64,000 nucleotides of DNA from Martinezella lusitana (GTDB lineage: Bacteria > Pseudomonadota > Alphaproteobacteria > Rhizobiales > Rhizobiaceae). The notes under the pieces were generated by a model. That model had not been told where the DNA came from and made no database searches. It was given only the letters and a program-made list of their open reading frames with translations. Positions within the stretch are counted from its first letter, which is position 1, and every line of letters starts with the position of its first letter. The position numbers and the translations under genes are program-made. This document shows, in pieces, positions 50,539-59,617 of the stretch. The DNA lies in contig NZ_FMAF01000004.1 in NCBI RefSeq assembly GCF_900094565.1, positions 434,001 to 498,000 of the forward strand, in the 5' to 3' direction.

Positions 50539-51081
50539 CTAGCAGGCCCCTTGGTCCGCCTCTCCGCATTTCGAGAGAATCTCGTCGACAACGACGTCGA
50601 GCGGCGCTGTGGCGTCGATTACGACACCGCACGCCGGAATATCCTCTTTCGTTGCATGCAATCGCGCAATCAGCTTCCGTTCGCCCGGCTTTCCGCCAAA
50701 CTCGTCTTCTGGTCTTTGGACAAGCCGTCGGTTCAAGGTGTCGAGATCGACGTCGAGGACGAAGACCCCATCAAACAAATCGATAAAGCGGGCGAAATTT
50801 CTAGAGCCGCCGCAGAAAAAGGAGATCGCGTTGCGTTGATCAGCGATCATGGATTCGACCTTGCCTACATCCCAAATATGGTGCTCGTGCCCCCATCTGG
50901 CACTGTCCGTCATGGTGTCGTGGGCAAGCCCATCCAGGGGTTCACCAGTCTCGGGATCGCCTAGATAGGATAACTCCCGGTCACCGTGGATGACGTGGTA
51001 GCCGCGCCGTTGCAGTTCTTCAGCCACCGTGGTTTTGCCGGTGCCGGAAACGCCTTCAATCAAATAGTTTTTGATGCCCAT
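50539..51081 (-). CDS. P-loop nucleoside/small-molecule kinase-like protein
   Basis: 180 aa with Walker A GVSGTGKTT near the N-terminus, a DxD-type FVLDVDLDTL and an arginine-rich lid (NRRLVQRPEDEFGG), as in small adenylate-kinase-fold kinases. The start ATG overlaps the stop of the upstream methyltransferase (TAATG), so it is the third gene of a cupin/methyltransferase/kinase operon. Substrate unknown. Confidence 0.72.
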   Translation of the reverse strand: MGIKNYLIEGVSGTGKTTVAEELQRRGYHVIHGDRELSYLGDPETGEPLDGLAHDTMTDSARWGHEHHIWDVGKVESMIADQRNAISFFCGGSRNFARFIDLFDGVFVLDVDLDTLNRRLVQRPEDEFGGKPGERKLIARLHATKEDIPACGVVIDATAPLDVVVDEILSKCGEADQGAC

Positions 51082-51872
51082 TACCTGCCGCCGTTCCGGC
51101 AACCGGTGATCAGCCATGCGCGCGAATCGAACTGAATTCCGTGGGGCGTCTGGTGGGCCTCAAGCATATCGAGCAGCCGCGCCCGTATTTCGGCCGTCTC
51201 GACGGGACGATTGAGAGCCTTCTCGACATTTTCAAATGTCTGAACAGTCGCCAATGCGGTCTCAGGATTCGGACCGTAGAACACAGGCTCGTTGATTTCA
51301 CGAAACTCGATGGCGGTGAACCCGGCCGTTTCGAGCAGCCCCGACGTCACGGAGGGTTCGCTCAGCGAAAAGGCTTTGCTGGCCGCAACCGGACGAGTTG
51401 AATTCGGGTTAAGCGCCTCATGTATAGCCGTGGCCCACTCATTGCGGTCTCCGCCCTGCCAGACCATGAAGACGAAACGCCCACCCGGCCGTACGGCGTT
51501 GGCGATGTTGGCGAAAGCCGCCGCCGGATCGGCGAAGAACATGACGCCAAATCGACTGATGCAAAGGTCGAATTCCCCTTCTGCGAAGAAATGGTTCTGT
51601 GCATCCGCCACTTCGAACGTAGCATTGGGTAACCCCTCCTCGGCGCTGCGCCGGCGGGCAATCTCCAGCATCCTGACGGACAGGTCGATTCCGTGTGCTC
51701 GTCCTGTCTCAGCAGCGCGGGCGGCGTCACGTGTGGTTTGTCCGGCGCCGCAACCGATATCGAGCACACTATCAGACCGCCCAACCGCGGCGGCGACCCG
51801 AAAATGCGCGTTGTGGCGAGCAAGCTCGGCATCATAGAAATCTGCGAAATTCAACGCTGCTTCTTCAGCCAT
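51081..51872 (-). CDS. Class I SAM-dependent methyltransferase
   Basis: 263 aa. Motif I VLDIGCGAGQTTRDAARAA, acidic loop HGIDLSVRMLEIARRR, motif II DLCISRFGVMFF and motif III VRPGGRFVFMVW are all in place. ATG at 51872 (or GTG at 51875) follows GGAGGGATAG just after the cupin stop. Middle gene of the operon; substrate unknown. Confidence 0.83.
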   Translation of the reverse strand: MAEEAALNFADFYDAELARHNAHFRVAAAVGRSDSVLDIGCGAGQTTRDAARAAETGRAHGIDLSVRMLEIARRRSAEEGLPNATFEVADAQNHFFAEGEFDLCISRFGVMFFADPAAAFANIANAVRPGGRFVFMVWQGGDRNEWATAIHEALNPNSTRPVAASKAFSLSEPSVTSGLLETAGFTAIEFREINEPVFYGPNPETALATVQTFENVEKALNRPVETAEIRARLLDMLEAHQTPHGIQFDSRAWLITGCRNGGR

Positions 51873-51875
51873 CAC

Positions 51876-52196
51876 CTATCCCTCCAAAACGAAATTCATG
51901 ATGGCCGCCGGTGGAGGCCGTTCGAGGTAGCCGCCGAGCCGCACCTCTCCGTCGCTCGTCTCGTATTCAACCGAACCATCCGGCCTGACTGTAAGCACCG
52001 GATCTGGAACCGTATGCCAAGCAACCTCGCCCATGCCCGCTGGGATGCGGGTGAGGCGGACGCGGGACGCCTGACGACTGGCCGAAACCTCGAACGGCAC
52101 TGCAACGGGGTGCACCGACCTCGTCGTCGTCGGCAATTCGACTTCGTCGAAATGCGACTCGCCATCCGGGGTGGCATAGATGCGCAGGCACTTCAT
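51876..52196 (-). CDS. Small cupin-like protein
   Basis: 106 aa, mostly beta strands; the pattern RLTRIPAGMGEVAWHTVPDPVLTVRPDGSVEYETSDGEVRLGG looks like a small cupin domain but lacks the full histidine metal cluster. ATG at 52196 with AAGGAG 9 bases upstream. First gene of the operon. No function assigned. Confidence 0.6.
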   Translation of the reverse strand: MKCLRIYATPDGESHFDEVELPTTTRSVHPVAVPFEVSASRQASRVRLTRIPAGMGEVAWHTVPDPVLTVRPDGSVEYETSDGEVRLGGYLERPPPAAIMNFVLEG

Positions 52197-52340
52197 TGCA
52201 GCTGACTCCTTTTGGTTCGCCATGCTGAAACGATCCGCTATTGGCGGATATTGTTGAATAAGCCCAAAATCGGGGCTCGCCGAAAGCCCGCCATTTTGCG
52301 ATTTGAGCGAATGTTGCCGTTCGATGCTATCCCGACCCTG

Positions 52341-52439
52341 CTACACCTTGCCCGCCATCTCAACGATCAGCCGGGAAAATGCCTCGGGTATAAAAGCACA
52401 GCTGAGGTATTCATGGCAAAGTTGCAAGAGGAGCTTTGA
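52341..52439 (+). pseudogene. IS30-family transposase C-terminal remnant
   Basis: The last 32 residues of this short frame (LARHLNDQPGKCLGYKSTAEVF and on) match the C-terminal end of IS30-family transposases (LNDRPRKCLGxxTPxEVF). The catalytic DDE core is missing, so it is a decayed relic. It marks an old insertion between the cupin operon and the cation transporter. Confidence 0.65.
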
Positions 52440-52550
52440 CCCCCTACCCTAAACGGCGGCGTGATGCACTTGGGTTAGCTTCTCCAAATTCGGCCTCGTA
52501 TGTCCGACAGCAAATCGCCACAAAGAACGATCTGGTTGGCAGGGAGCCCT

Positions 52551-53150
52551 ATGACCGAAACCTTTGACGCCGGACTCCGACGCACCGTCCTTATCGTTGC
52601 TCTTCTTAACCTCGGATATTTCGGGGTAGAGTTCGCCATCGCACTCAAAATTGGGTCGGTGTCATTGTTTGCTGATAGCGTCGATTTTCTCGAAGACGCT
52701 TCGGTCAATCTGCTGATTGTTCTTGCAATGGGCTGGTCCCTCAAAGCTCGGGCTAGGGTCGGCATGGCGCTTGCCGGTATCCTTCTTATTCCAGCCCTCG
52801 CGATGGTGTGGGCGCTGTGGAGCAAGTTCAATACGCCGGTGCCGCCTGAGCCGTTCGCCTTGTCGATGACAGGCGGCGGGGCGCTGCTCGTCAATCTGTC
52901 ATGCGCCTTCATGCTGGCACGATTTCGCAGCCATAGTGGAAGCCTCACGCGAGCAGCTTTTCTATCCGCCCGCAATGACGCTTTCGCCAATGTCGCAATC
53001 ATCCTTACAGGCCTTGTCACAGCCTATACATTGTCGGTGTGGCCTGACGTCGTTGTCGGGATCGGCATTGCAATCATGAACGCTGATGCCGCCCGTGAAG
53101 TCTGGGAAGCTGCGCGGGAAGAACACAAAGCCGCCGACCTGGTCCCATAA
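52551..53150 (+). CDS. Short CDF-type cation transporter
   Basis: 199 aa. Five or six helices with the CDF zinc-site pattern: ADSVDFLEDA in helix 2 and RNDAFANVAI in helix 5. It ends soon after helix 6 and lacks the ~90-residue cytosolic domain of YiiP-type exporters, as in a known short subset. The ATG at 52551 follows AGGGAG. Probably exports a divalent metal from the cytosol. It lies beside the IS30 relic. Confidence 0.7.
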   Translation: MTETFDAGLRRTVLIVALLNLGYFGVEFAIALKIGSVSLFADSVDFLEDASVNLLIVLAMGWSLKARARVGMALAGILLIPALAMVWALWSKFNTPVPPEPFALSMTGGGALLVNLSCAFMLARFRSHSGSLTRAAFLSARNDAFANVAIILTGLVTAYTLSVWPDVVVGIGIAIMNADAAREVWEAAREEHKAADLVP

Positions 53151-53498
53151 TGGGGCGTATGCGTAAAACGTGCAGATGACCGCTCCAGGCGCGATCCCGG
53201 CAATCTCATAGTCGCTGGGCGGGTTGACGGCATTTGCTACACAATTCCGCGCGTTTCCTGATGCCTTACGCACAGTTTTCCATAAGCGACTGCGGTTGCA
53301 GGCATTGCAATTTTCAATTTTTAGCCAACACTCGCAAATGCATCAGGTGCGTGCTCTCCTGGGGGAGGAAATCCGGAGAGCACCCACTGGCGCGACTTTC
53401 CGCCGCGAGCCGGCTGGAAGGTCCTGCGGAATGTCATCGTGGGGGACATGAGACGGGTCTTTTGACTGTGTCCCTGGTGCAATTGGGAGGATTGAGTA
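53151..53498. other. Leader region of the MHS transporter gene
   Basis: About 350 bases without a gene. It holds one strong hairpin: GTGCTCTCC (53351-53359) and GGAGAGCAC (53375-53383), a perfect 9-bp stem with a 15-base loop, in what is probably the 5-prime leader of the following gene. Nothing else was recognised. Confidence 0.5.
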
Positions 53499-55385
53499 AT
53501 GGCAACCACATCCGTGGCTGAGACGACTGGTCGAGGAGGCATGACCAGGGAAGAGAAGAAGGTCATCTTTGCCTCTTCGCTCGGCACAGTGTTCGAATGG
53601 TATGACTTCTATCTCTATGGATCCTTGGCCGCCTTCATCGGCGCCGCCTTCTTCAGTGACTATCCGGAGGCAACCCGCAACATCTTTGCCTTGCTCGCTT
53701 TCGCCGCAGGGTTCCTCGTCAGGCCGTTCGGTGCCTTGGTCTTCGGGCGGATCGGCGATCTCGTCGGCCGCAAATACACCTTCCTGGTCACCATTCTCAT
53801 CATGGGCCTCTCGACCTTCCTGGTCGGTATCCTGCCCGGCTCGGCCAGCTGGGGCGTCGCTGCCCCGGTCATTCTGATTGCGCTGCGCATGCTGCAGGGC
53901 CTGGCGCTCGGCGGCGAATATGGTGGTGCGGCGACCTATGTCGCCGAACATGCACCCAATGACCGGCGCGGCTTTTACACATCATGGATCCAGACCACGG
54001 CAACGCTCGGGCTCTTCCTGTCGCTCATCGTGATCCTGGTGGTGCAGAATTGGCTCGGCAAGGATGCGTTTGCTGCCTGGGGCTGGCGCATTCCCTTCAT
54101 CCTGTCCTTTATCCTTCTCGGTATTTCGGTCTGGATCCGGCTATCCCTCAGTGAATCGCCAGCCTTCAAGAAGATGAAAGAAGAGGGCAAGGGCTCAAAG
54201 GCGCCGCTGTCGGAAGCCTTCGGACAATGGAAGAACGCCCGGATTGCCTTGCTTGCCCTGTTCGGCCTCACCGCCGGTCAGGCTGTCGTATGGTATGCGG
54301 GGCAGTTCTATTCGCTGTTCTTCCTGCAGAACGTGCTGAAGGTCGACGGTCAGTCGGTCAACATCATGATCGCCATAGCGCTTCTGATCGGCAGCGGCTT
54401 CTTCGTGTTCTTCGGCTGGCTGTCCGACAAGATCGGCCGCAAGCCGATCATCATGGCAGGTCTTGCCCTGGCAATCCTCACCTATTTCCCGCTGTTCAAG
54501 GCATTGACCCACGCGGCAAATCCGGCGCTCGCCCAGGCTGAACAAACCATCCGCGCCGTTGTGACGGCCGCCCCCGGCGATTGCACCTTCCAGTTCAATC
54601 CGGTCGGCACGGCCAAGTTCAACAATTCGTGCGATATCGCCACGTCTTTCCTGTCGAAATCATCGGTTCCCTATACGGTTGCCGATGGGCCGGCCGGGCA
54701 ACCCGCAACCATCAAGATCGGTGACGCGACCGTGACATCTTATGATGCCACCGCAGCCGGGACCGGTGCGACGGCCAAGAGCGCCTCATTCGCACACGAT
54801 ATGAACCTTGCCTTGCAGAAGGCCGGTTTCCCGCTGGCACGCGATCCCGCCAAGGTGCCGGATGCCAAGCTCGATGGCTTCATTGCCGCAAACCCCGAAC
54901 TCGGGCTCAATGCGGCAACGGTTCGGGCTGGCGACAAGACCGTCACGCCCGTTGCCGATCTCGTCAAGGCGAAGCTTCTAACGGCGGACCAGGCCGCCGG
55001 CGCAACCGAGATGCCGGTCTACACCGTACCCAGTGGCGGTGCCTTCAAGATGGTCGCCGATCCCTCGGCGATCAACTGGCCTCTGACCATCGCCATTCTG
55101 ACCGTTCTCGTCATTTACGTGACCATGGTCTACGGCCCGATCGCCGCAATCCTGGTGGAGATGTTCCCGACCCGCATCCGCTATACCGGCATGTCCTTGC
55201 CCTATCATATCGGCAACGGCTGGTTCGGCGGCCTGCTTCCGGCAACGGTCTTTGCGATGAGCGCGGCCAAGGGCGATATCTACTATGGGCTGTGGTATCC
55301 GATCGCGATCGCCGCGATGACCTTGGTCATCGGCGTTATCTTTATCCGCGAAAGCAAGGGCGTCGATCTCAACGCCATCAAGTAG
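53499..55385 (+). CDS. MHS-family MFS symporter with large extracytoplasmic insertion
   Basis: 628 aa. A metabolite:H+ symporter (FEWYDFYLYGSLA, FGRIGDLVGRK, RMLQGLALGGEYGGAATYVAE; second A-motif WLSDKIGRKP). Between helices 8 and 9 (about residues 337-525) sits a ~190-residue non-membrane segment with two cysteines (C362, C378), far beyond the family's usual short loop. GGGAGG lies 7 bases upstream. Probably imports an organic acid or osmolyte. Confidence 0.85.
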   Translation: MATTSVAETTGRGGMTREEKKVIFASSLGTVFEWYDFYLYGSLAAFIGAAFFSDYPEATRNIFALLAFAAGFLVRPFGALVFGRIGDLVGRKYTFLVTILIMGLSTFLVGILPGSASWGVAAPVILIALRMLQGLALGGEYGGAATYVAEHAPNDRRGFYTSWIQTTATLGLFLSLIVILVVQNWLGKDAFAAWGWRIPFILSFILLGISVWIRLSLSESPAFKKMKEEGKGSKAPLSEAFGQWKNARIALLALFGLTAGQAVVWYAGQFYSLFFLQNVLKVDGQSVNIMIAIALLIGSGFFVFFGWLSDKIGRKPIIMAGLALAILTYFPLFKALTHAANPALAQAEQTIRAVVTAAPGDCTFQFNPVGTAKFNNSCDIATSFLSKSSVPYTVADGPAGQPATIKIGDATVTSYDATAAGTGATAKSASFAHDMNLALQKAGFPLARDPAKVPDAKLDGFIAANPELGLNAATVRAGDKTVTPVADLVKAKLLTADQAAGATEMPVYTVPSGGAFKMVADPSAINWPLTIAILTVLVIYVTMVYGPIAAILVEMFPTRIRYTGMSLPYHIGNGWFGGLLPATVFAMSAAKGDIYYGLWYPIAIAAMTLVIGVIFIRESKGVDLNAIK

Positions 55386-55405
55386 CGGCACGGAGAGCAA
55401 TAAAA

Positions 55406-55438
55406 GAAGGCCCGACCTCCACCCCAAGTCGGGCCTTC
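55406..55438. terminator. Bidirectional hairpin terminator
   Basis: GAAGGCCCGAC (55406-55416) and GTCGGGCCTTC (55428-55438) make an 11-bp GC-rich stem with an 11-base loop between the convergent transporter and LysR genes. On the minus strand TTTTATT follows, giving a good intrinsic terminator for the LysR gene; it can also act forwards. Confidence 0.75.
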
Positions 55439-55501
55439 CTCGCCGGTTCAATTTCGGCATGAACCGAGTCTGCGAACGACGCCCCCGCCTGCTGGAAAGG
55501 A

Positions 55502-56404
55502 TCACAATCCGGCAGCCACTTCCTGGACGAAATCCAGAAAAGCCCTGACCTTCGCCGGCGGAAGATGGCGGGAGGGGTGATAGGCATAGAGCGGAAAGAG
55601 CTCTTCCGACCATTCAGAGAGGATCGGCACGAGTTCGCCCCGTGACAGGAAGGGCGCCAGGCCGATCGCCAGACTTTGAAAAATGCCGTTGCCCGCCAGG
55701 CATGCGGAAATGGCAACCGAAGGGTCGTCCAACACCAGGCGACTGCGCAGCCTGATCTCAACCAACTCGTCTCCTCGCTGGAATTCCCAAGGGAAGGGAA
55801 CGCCGGTTTGCGGATCGCGAAAGAGAAGCGCCTCGTGATGGGCAAGATCGTGCGGCGAGCGCGGTTCGCCCTGCCTTTCAAGATAGGCCGGCGAAGCAAC
55901 CGTCAAAACGCGGGTTTCCAGCAGCTTGCGCACGATCAGAGACGATGCGTCCGGCGGCCCGAAGCGCACCGCCACATCGACACTCGCCATCATCTCCTCG
56001 CGGTAGTTGCTGGTCGAGAAATCCACTGACAGCAGGGGATAGCGGCTCAGGAACCGATGCAGCTCGGAGGCAAGCGCCATGCGCGCAAACCATGGATCCA
56101 CCGAAACGCGTAACCGGCCGCCTACGACCGCAGCCGCGTCTGCCGCCTCGGCGGCGGCCTCGTCCAGCCCCGTCAGCAGCGGCATGACCCGTTCGTGAAA
56201 GCGTCGTCCCTCTTCGGTAAGGCTGACCTCGCGGGGATTGCGATCGAAGAGGCGCACGCCGACCCGCGCCTCCAGGCGCGCTACCGCCCGGCTCACGCCC
56301 GATGGCGTCAGGCCGAGGATCTCGGCGGCGCGCGCAAAGTTTCCCGCTTCGGTAACCGCCGCGAGGACGCCGACGCCGGTCAGAAGCCGCGTATCGAAAG
56401 CCAT
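55502..56404 (-). CDS. LysR-family transcriptional regulator
   Basis: 300 aa. N-terminal winged helix (NFARAAEILGLTPSGVSRAVARLEARVGVRLFDRNPREVSLT) and a C-terminal effector domain (~90-300), in the CrgA-like group. It reads leftwards towards the transporter terminator; the divergent neighbour is the CDP-diacylglycerol pyrophosphatase gene. Targets unknown. Confidence 0.86.
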   Translation of the reverse strand: MAFDTRLLTGVGVLAAVTEAGNFARAAEILGLTPSGVSRAVARLEARVGVRLFDRNPREVSLTEEGRRFHERVMPLLTGLDEAAAEAADAAAVVGGRLRVSVDPWFARMALASELHRFLSRYPLLSVDFSTSNYREEMMASVDVAVRFGPPDASSLIVRKLLETRVLTVASPAYLERQGEPRSPHDLAHHEALLFRDPQTGVPFPWEFQRGDELVEIRLRSRLVLDDPSVAISACLAGNGIFQSLAIGLAPFLSRGELVPILSEWSEELFPLYAYHPSRHLPPAKVRAFLDFVQEVAAGL

Positions 56405-56525
56405 TCGATGCCATTCCTTTCATCGCGTATTGCTCCCATAGTTGCAGGGCGCTTACAGTGACTGAATATCATCATAGCACTGATCTTAATGCGCACGAAT
56501 CACGTCGTGCCCTAGCTTACAACCG

Positions 56526-56551
56526 ATGTCCTGGTGACGACATCAGGACAT
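56526..56551. repeat. Inverted repeat in the gap between LysR and the pyrophosphatase gene
   Basis: ATGTCCTG and CAGGACAT, a perfect 8-bp pair with a 10-base spacer, 122 bases before the LysR start and 145 before the pyrophosphatase. Possibly an operator or stem-loop; no further support. Confidence 0.35.
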
Positions 56552-56695
56552 AAAACATTGCGTAGCGGCCAAGATGGAGCGATCGTGAGGAGCGGTTTGC
56601 GGCAATTATGTCCGTCACAACGCTCTCACAGCTCCATGCTAAGCCTGCACAATTTCGAAGAATGCCCCACCGTTTGAACAAGGGAATTTCCTGCC

Positions 56696-57415
56696 ATGAC
56701 ACCTCCTCGCCGCGTCACGGCTCTTGCCGCCTCATTCCTTCCCCTTCTTTTCGCTCCGGCCTTTGCCGACTCGGATGTGCTGTGGAAGATCGTTCATGAC
56801 AGATGCGCGGTGCAAACCGCTCCGTGCCTCTCGGTAAACACCGCCGAACACTATGCGATGCTGAAGGACCTGAATGGTATCGCGCAGTTTCTTCTGATCC
56901 CCACCGACAAGATCACCGGCATCGAAAGCCCCGATCTCCTCAATCCGGCGACGCACAACTTCTTTGCCGATGCCTGGGCCGAACAAGGTGATGTCGATTC
57001 CAGATTGCCGCATGCGATCCCTCGCGACGGTCTGAGCTTGGCCGTCAACGCGCAGCAGGCCCGCTCGCAGAACCAGCTTCACATCCACATCGACTGCCTC
57101 AGCACGGATGCCCGCGCTGTCCTGAAGGCCGATGCCGATCGCGTCGGGACCGATTGGGCGCCGCTGCCGGATGCTATTGCCGGTCATCAGTTCACCGCGA
57201 TCCGCGTCAAGGGCGAAACACTGGGCGACTTCAATCCATTCCTGGCGCTTGCCAAGACCCTGAAGGACCCGGCAAAGGACATGGGCGGTCACAATCTCGT
57301 CGTTGTCGGCGCCAACTTCGCCGAAGGCCCCGGCTTCATCGTTCTGACTGACGTCGCTAAACCCGGCATGGGCGGCGAGGATGTGCAGGATCACAGCTGC
57401 GCCATCGAGCATTGA
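56696..57415 (+). CDS. CDP-diacylglycerol pyrophosphatase (Cdh-like)
   Basis: 239 aa. A signal peptide (to about residue 24, FAPAFAD) is followed by a HIT-like domain with the histidine motif QLHIHIDC (H129, H131). Cdh hydrolyses CDP-diacylglycerol to phosphatidate and CMP at the periplasmic face of the membrane. AAGGGA lies upstream of the ATG. Stands alone in the + direction. Confidence 0.8.
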   Translation: MTPPRRVTALAASFLPLLFAPAFADSDVLWKIVHDRCAVQTAPCLSVNTAEHYAMLKDLNGIAQFLLIPTDKITGIESPDLLNPATHNFFADAWAEQGDVDSRLPHAIPRDGLSLAVNAQQARSQNQLHIHIDCLSTDARAVLKADADRVGTDWAPLPDAIAGHQFTAIRVKGETLGDFNPFLALAKTLKDPAKDMGGHNLVVVGANFAEGPGFIVLTDVAKPGMGGEDVQDHSCAIEH

Positions 57416-57535
57416 TGACGATAGCGGATGACCTCTGCGCGGCAACGCTAAAGATTTGAAACATGGGCCGTTTCCTTGCATGATCCGCTGCCTGCCGGTG
57501 GCAGGATGCGAAACCCACAGCCTGGAAACGAGCCC

Positions 57536-58936
57536 ATGCCGAAGCCTACCGCCGATCAGATCGATGCCGTTCTTGCCCATGTCGACCGCACCATCGATCA
57601 AAGCCTGGGTCGGCTCTTCGACCTTATCCGCATTCCCAGCATCTCCACCGATCCTGCCTATGGCGATCATTGCCGCCGGGTCGCGGAATGGCTTTCCGCA
57701 GATCTGACGGCCATGGGCTTCGATGCGTCCGTCCGGGACACCACCGGCCACCCCATGGTGGTCGCTCACGACAAGGCGGCATCCGGGGCGCATGTGCTCT
57801 TTTACGGCCACTACGATGTGCAGCCCGTCGATCCCCTGGCGCTCTGGAACACCGATCCCTTCGAACCGGTATTGCAGCCGCTCGAAAACGGCGACACCGC
57901 CATCGTCGCGCGCGGCGCATCGGATGACAAGGGACAGCTGCTGACCTTCGTGGAAGCCTGTCGCGCCTGGAAAGCCGTGACAGGCGCCCTACCCATCCAG
58001 GTCAGCATGCTGTTCGAGGGCGAGGAAGAGGCAGGCAGCCCGAGCCTGGCTCCATTTCTCGATAGGACGGCCGCCGAGCTTGCCGCGGATACGGTTCTCG
58101 TCTGCGATACCGACATGTGGGACCATGACACGCCGGCCGTCACAACCATGCTGCGCGGCCTGGTCGGCCAGGAAGTCGAGGTGACCTGCGCCGATCGCGA
58201 TCTGCATTCCGGCATGTTCGGCAATGCCGCGCGCAATGCATTGCAAGTCCTTGCGGATGTCGTTTCCAGTCTGCGCACGCCGGATGGCGGCGTGGCCATC
58301 GCCGGCTTTTATGACGGCACGCGGGAATTGCCGGATGCGGTTCGCAAGCAATGGCAGGCGCTACCCTTCGATGAAGAAGGCTTCCTTCGCGATATCGGCC
58401 TCAGCATCCCCGCAGGCGAGAAGAACCGCTCGATCCTCGAGCAGATCTGGGCGCGTCCGAGCTGCGAGATCAACGGCATGAGTGGAGGTTATACAAGCGC
58501 TGGTTTCAAAACGGTCATCCCGGCAAAGGCGAGCGCCAAGATCTCCTTTCGCCTGGTCGAGGGCCAGGATCCGATCGCCATCCGTGACGCATTCCAGGCG
58601 CATGTGCGTGCTCGTATTCCGGCCGACTGCTCGGTCAGCTTCAAGGACCATGGCTTGGCGCCCGCAACGACGATGCCGCTCGACAGCGCGTTTCTGCGCA
58701 AGACACTCGAAGCATTGAGCACGGAATGGCAGCGCGAGGCGGCACTGGCGGGAACTGGCGGATCGATCCCGATCATCGGCGAGTTCAAGCGGCGGCTTGG
58801 CTGCGATGCGCTATTGGTCGGCTTTGCCCGCTTCGACAACCGCGTCCACAGCCCGAACGAGAAATACGATCTCTCGAGCTTTCACAAGGGGATCCGATCC
58901 TGGGTCCGCATCCTGGCGGCCTTCGGCGATATATGA
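57536..58936 (+). CDS. M20 family metallodipeptidase
   Basis: 466 aa. Metal ligands in FYGHYDVQPVD (H92, D94), RGASDDKGQ, and the catalytic EGEEEAGSP pair; the lid domain follows and the final His lies in the C-terminal part. Cytosolic zinc dipeptidase/amidohydrolase of the DapE/ArgE superfamily, likely for dipeptides or N-acyl amino acids. The ATG at 57536 begins the conserved part. Confidence 0.85.
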   Translation: MPKPTADQIDAVLAHVDRTIDQSLGRLFDLIRIPSISTDPAYGDHCRRVAEWLSADLTAMGFDASVRDTTGHPMVVAHDKAASGAHVLFYGHYDVQPVDPLALWNTDPFEPVLQPLENGDTAIVARGASDDKGQLLTFVEACRAWKAVTGALPIQVSMLFEGEEEAGSPSLAPFLDRTAAELAADTVLVCDTDMWDHDTPAVTTMLRGLVGQEVEVTCADRDLHSGMFGNAARNALQVLADVVSSLRTPDGGVAIAGFYDGTRELPDAVRKQWQALPFDEEGFLRDIGLSIPAGEKNRSILEQIWARPSCEINGMSGGYTSAGFKTVIPAKASAKISFRLVEGQDPIAIRDAFQAHVRARIPADCSVSFKDHGLAPATTMPLDSAFLRKTLEALSTEWQREAALAGTGGSIPIIGEFKRRLGCDALLVGFARFDNRVHSPNEKYDLSSFHKGIRSWVRILAAFGDI

Positions 58937-59155
58937 TGCGAAGCCGCTATCATCGTGTTGCTCAGCCAATGATTTATGAATCTGGCTTCTAACTTCTATC
59001 GCGATTCACATACTAATCTTTTTGATGAGACAGCTTAAATATTGTAGGCTGGGGTTGTGAGCCTGAGCTATGCGTCATCCGGTTGTTGAGCATTCAGATC
59101 ATCAAACGACGCACGGCGTTGAAGGTTCGCAATCGAAAGCCGCAGGAGGCATTTC

Positions 59156-59617
59156 ATGAATCTTCAGATCAATAGTCAGTCGTACCAAGTCACCTCGGAC
59201 GGAGACACGCCGCTCCTTTGGATCATCCGCGATGAACTTGGCCTGACAGGCACGAAATACGGCTGCGGGCTGGCGCAATGCGGTGCCTGTTCCGTCCTGG
59301 TGGATGGAGAAGTGGTGCGCTCATGCGTGACGCCACTGGACAGCGTCGTTGGTCGCCAGATCACCACGATCGAGGCCATCGAGAACGATCCCGTCGGCAA
59401 ACGGGTGGTCACCGCCTGGGTCAAGCACCAGGTTCCGCAATGCGGTTACTGTCAATCGGGTCAGGTCGTCGCCGCAACGGCACTCCTCAAGGAGACACCC
59501 AATCCTTCCGACGAAGAGATCGCCGCGGCGATGATCAATCTCTGTCGATGCGGGACCTACAACGCGATCAAGGCGGCCGTCAAAGACCTCTCCTCGAAAG
59601 AAGGAGAAACGCTATGA
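59156..59617 (+). CDS. [2Fe-2S] subunit of a molybdenum hydroxylase (IorA-like)
   Basis: 153 aa. It binds two FeS clusters: plant-type C37, C42, C45, C57 (CGLAQCGACS...RSC) and the second C96, C99, C130, C132 (QCGYCQSG...CRCG). It relays electrons from the molybdenum subunit. It overlaps that subunit's gene by 4 bases. Family: isoquinoline 1-oxidoreductase/aldehyde-type hydroxylases. Confidence 0.9.
   Translation: MNLQINSQSYQVTSDGDTPLLWIIRDELGLTGTKYGCGLAQCGACSVLVDGEVVRSCVTPLDSVVGRQITTIEAIENDPVGKRVVTAWVKHQVPQCGYCQSGQVVAATALLKETPNPSDEEIAAAMINLCRCGTYNAIKAAVKDLSSKEGETL

Noticed and set aside
52962..53273. 103-codon minus-strand frame after the CDF gene
   Set aside because: It overlaps the end of the transporter, has no ribosome site or recognised motif.
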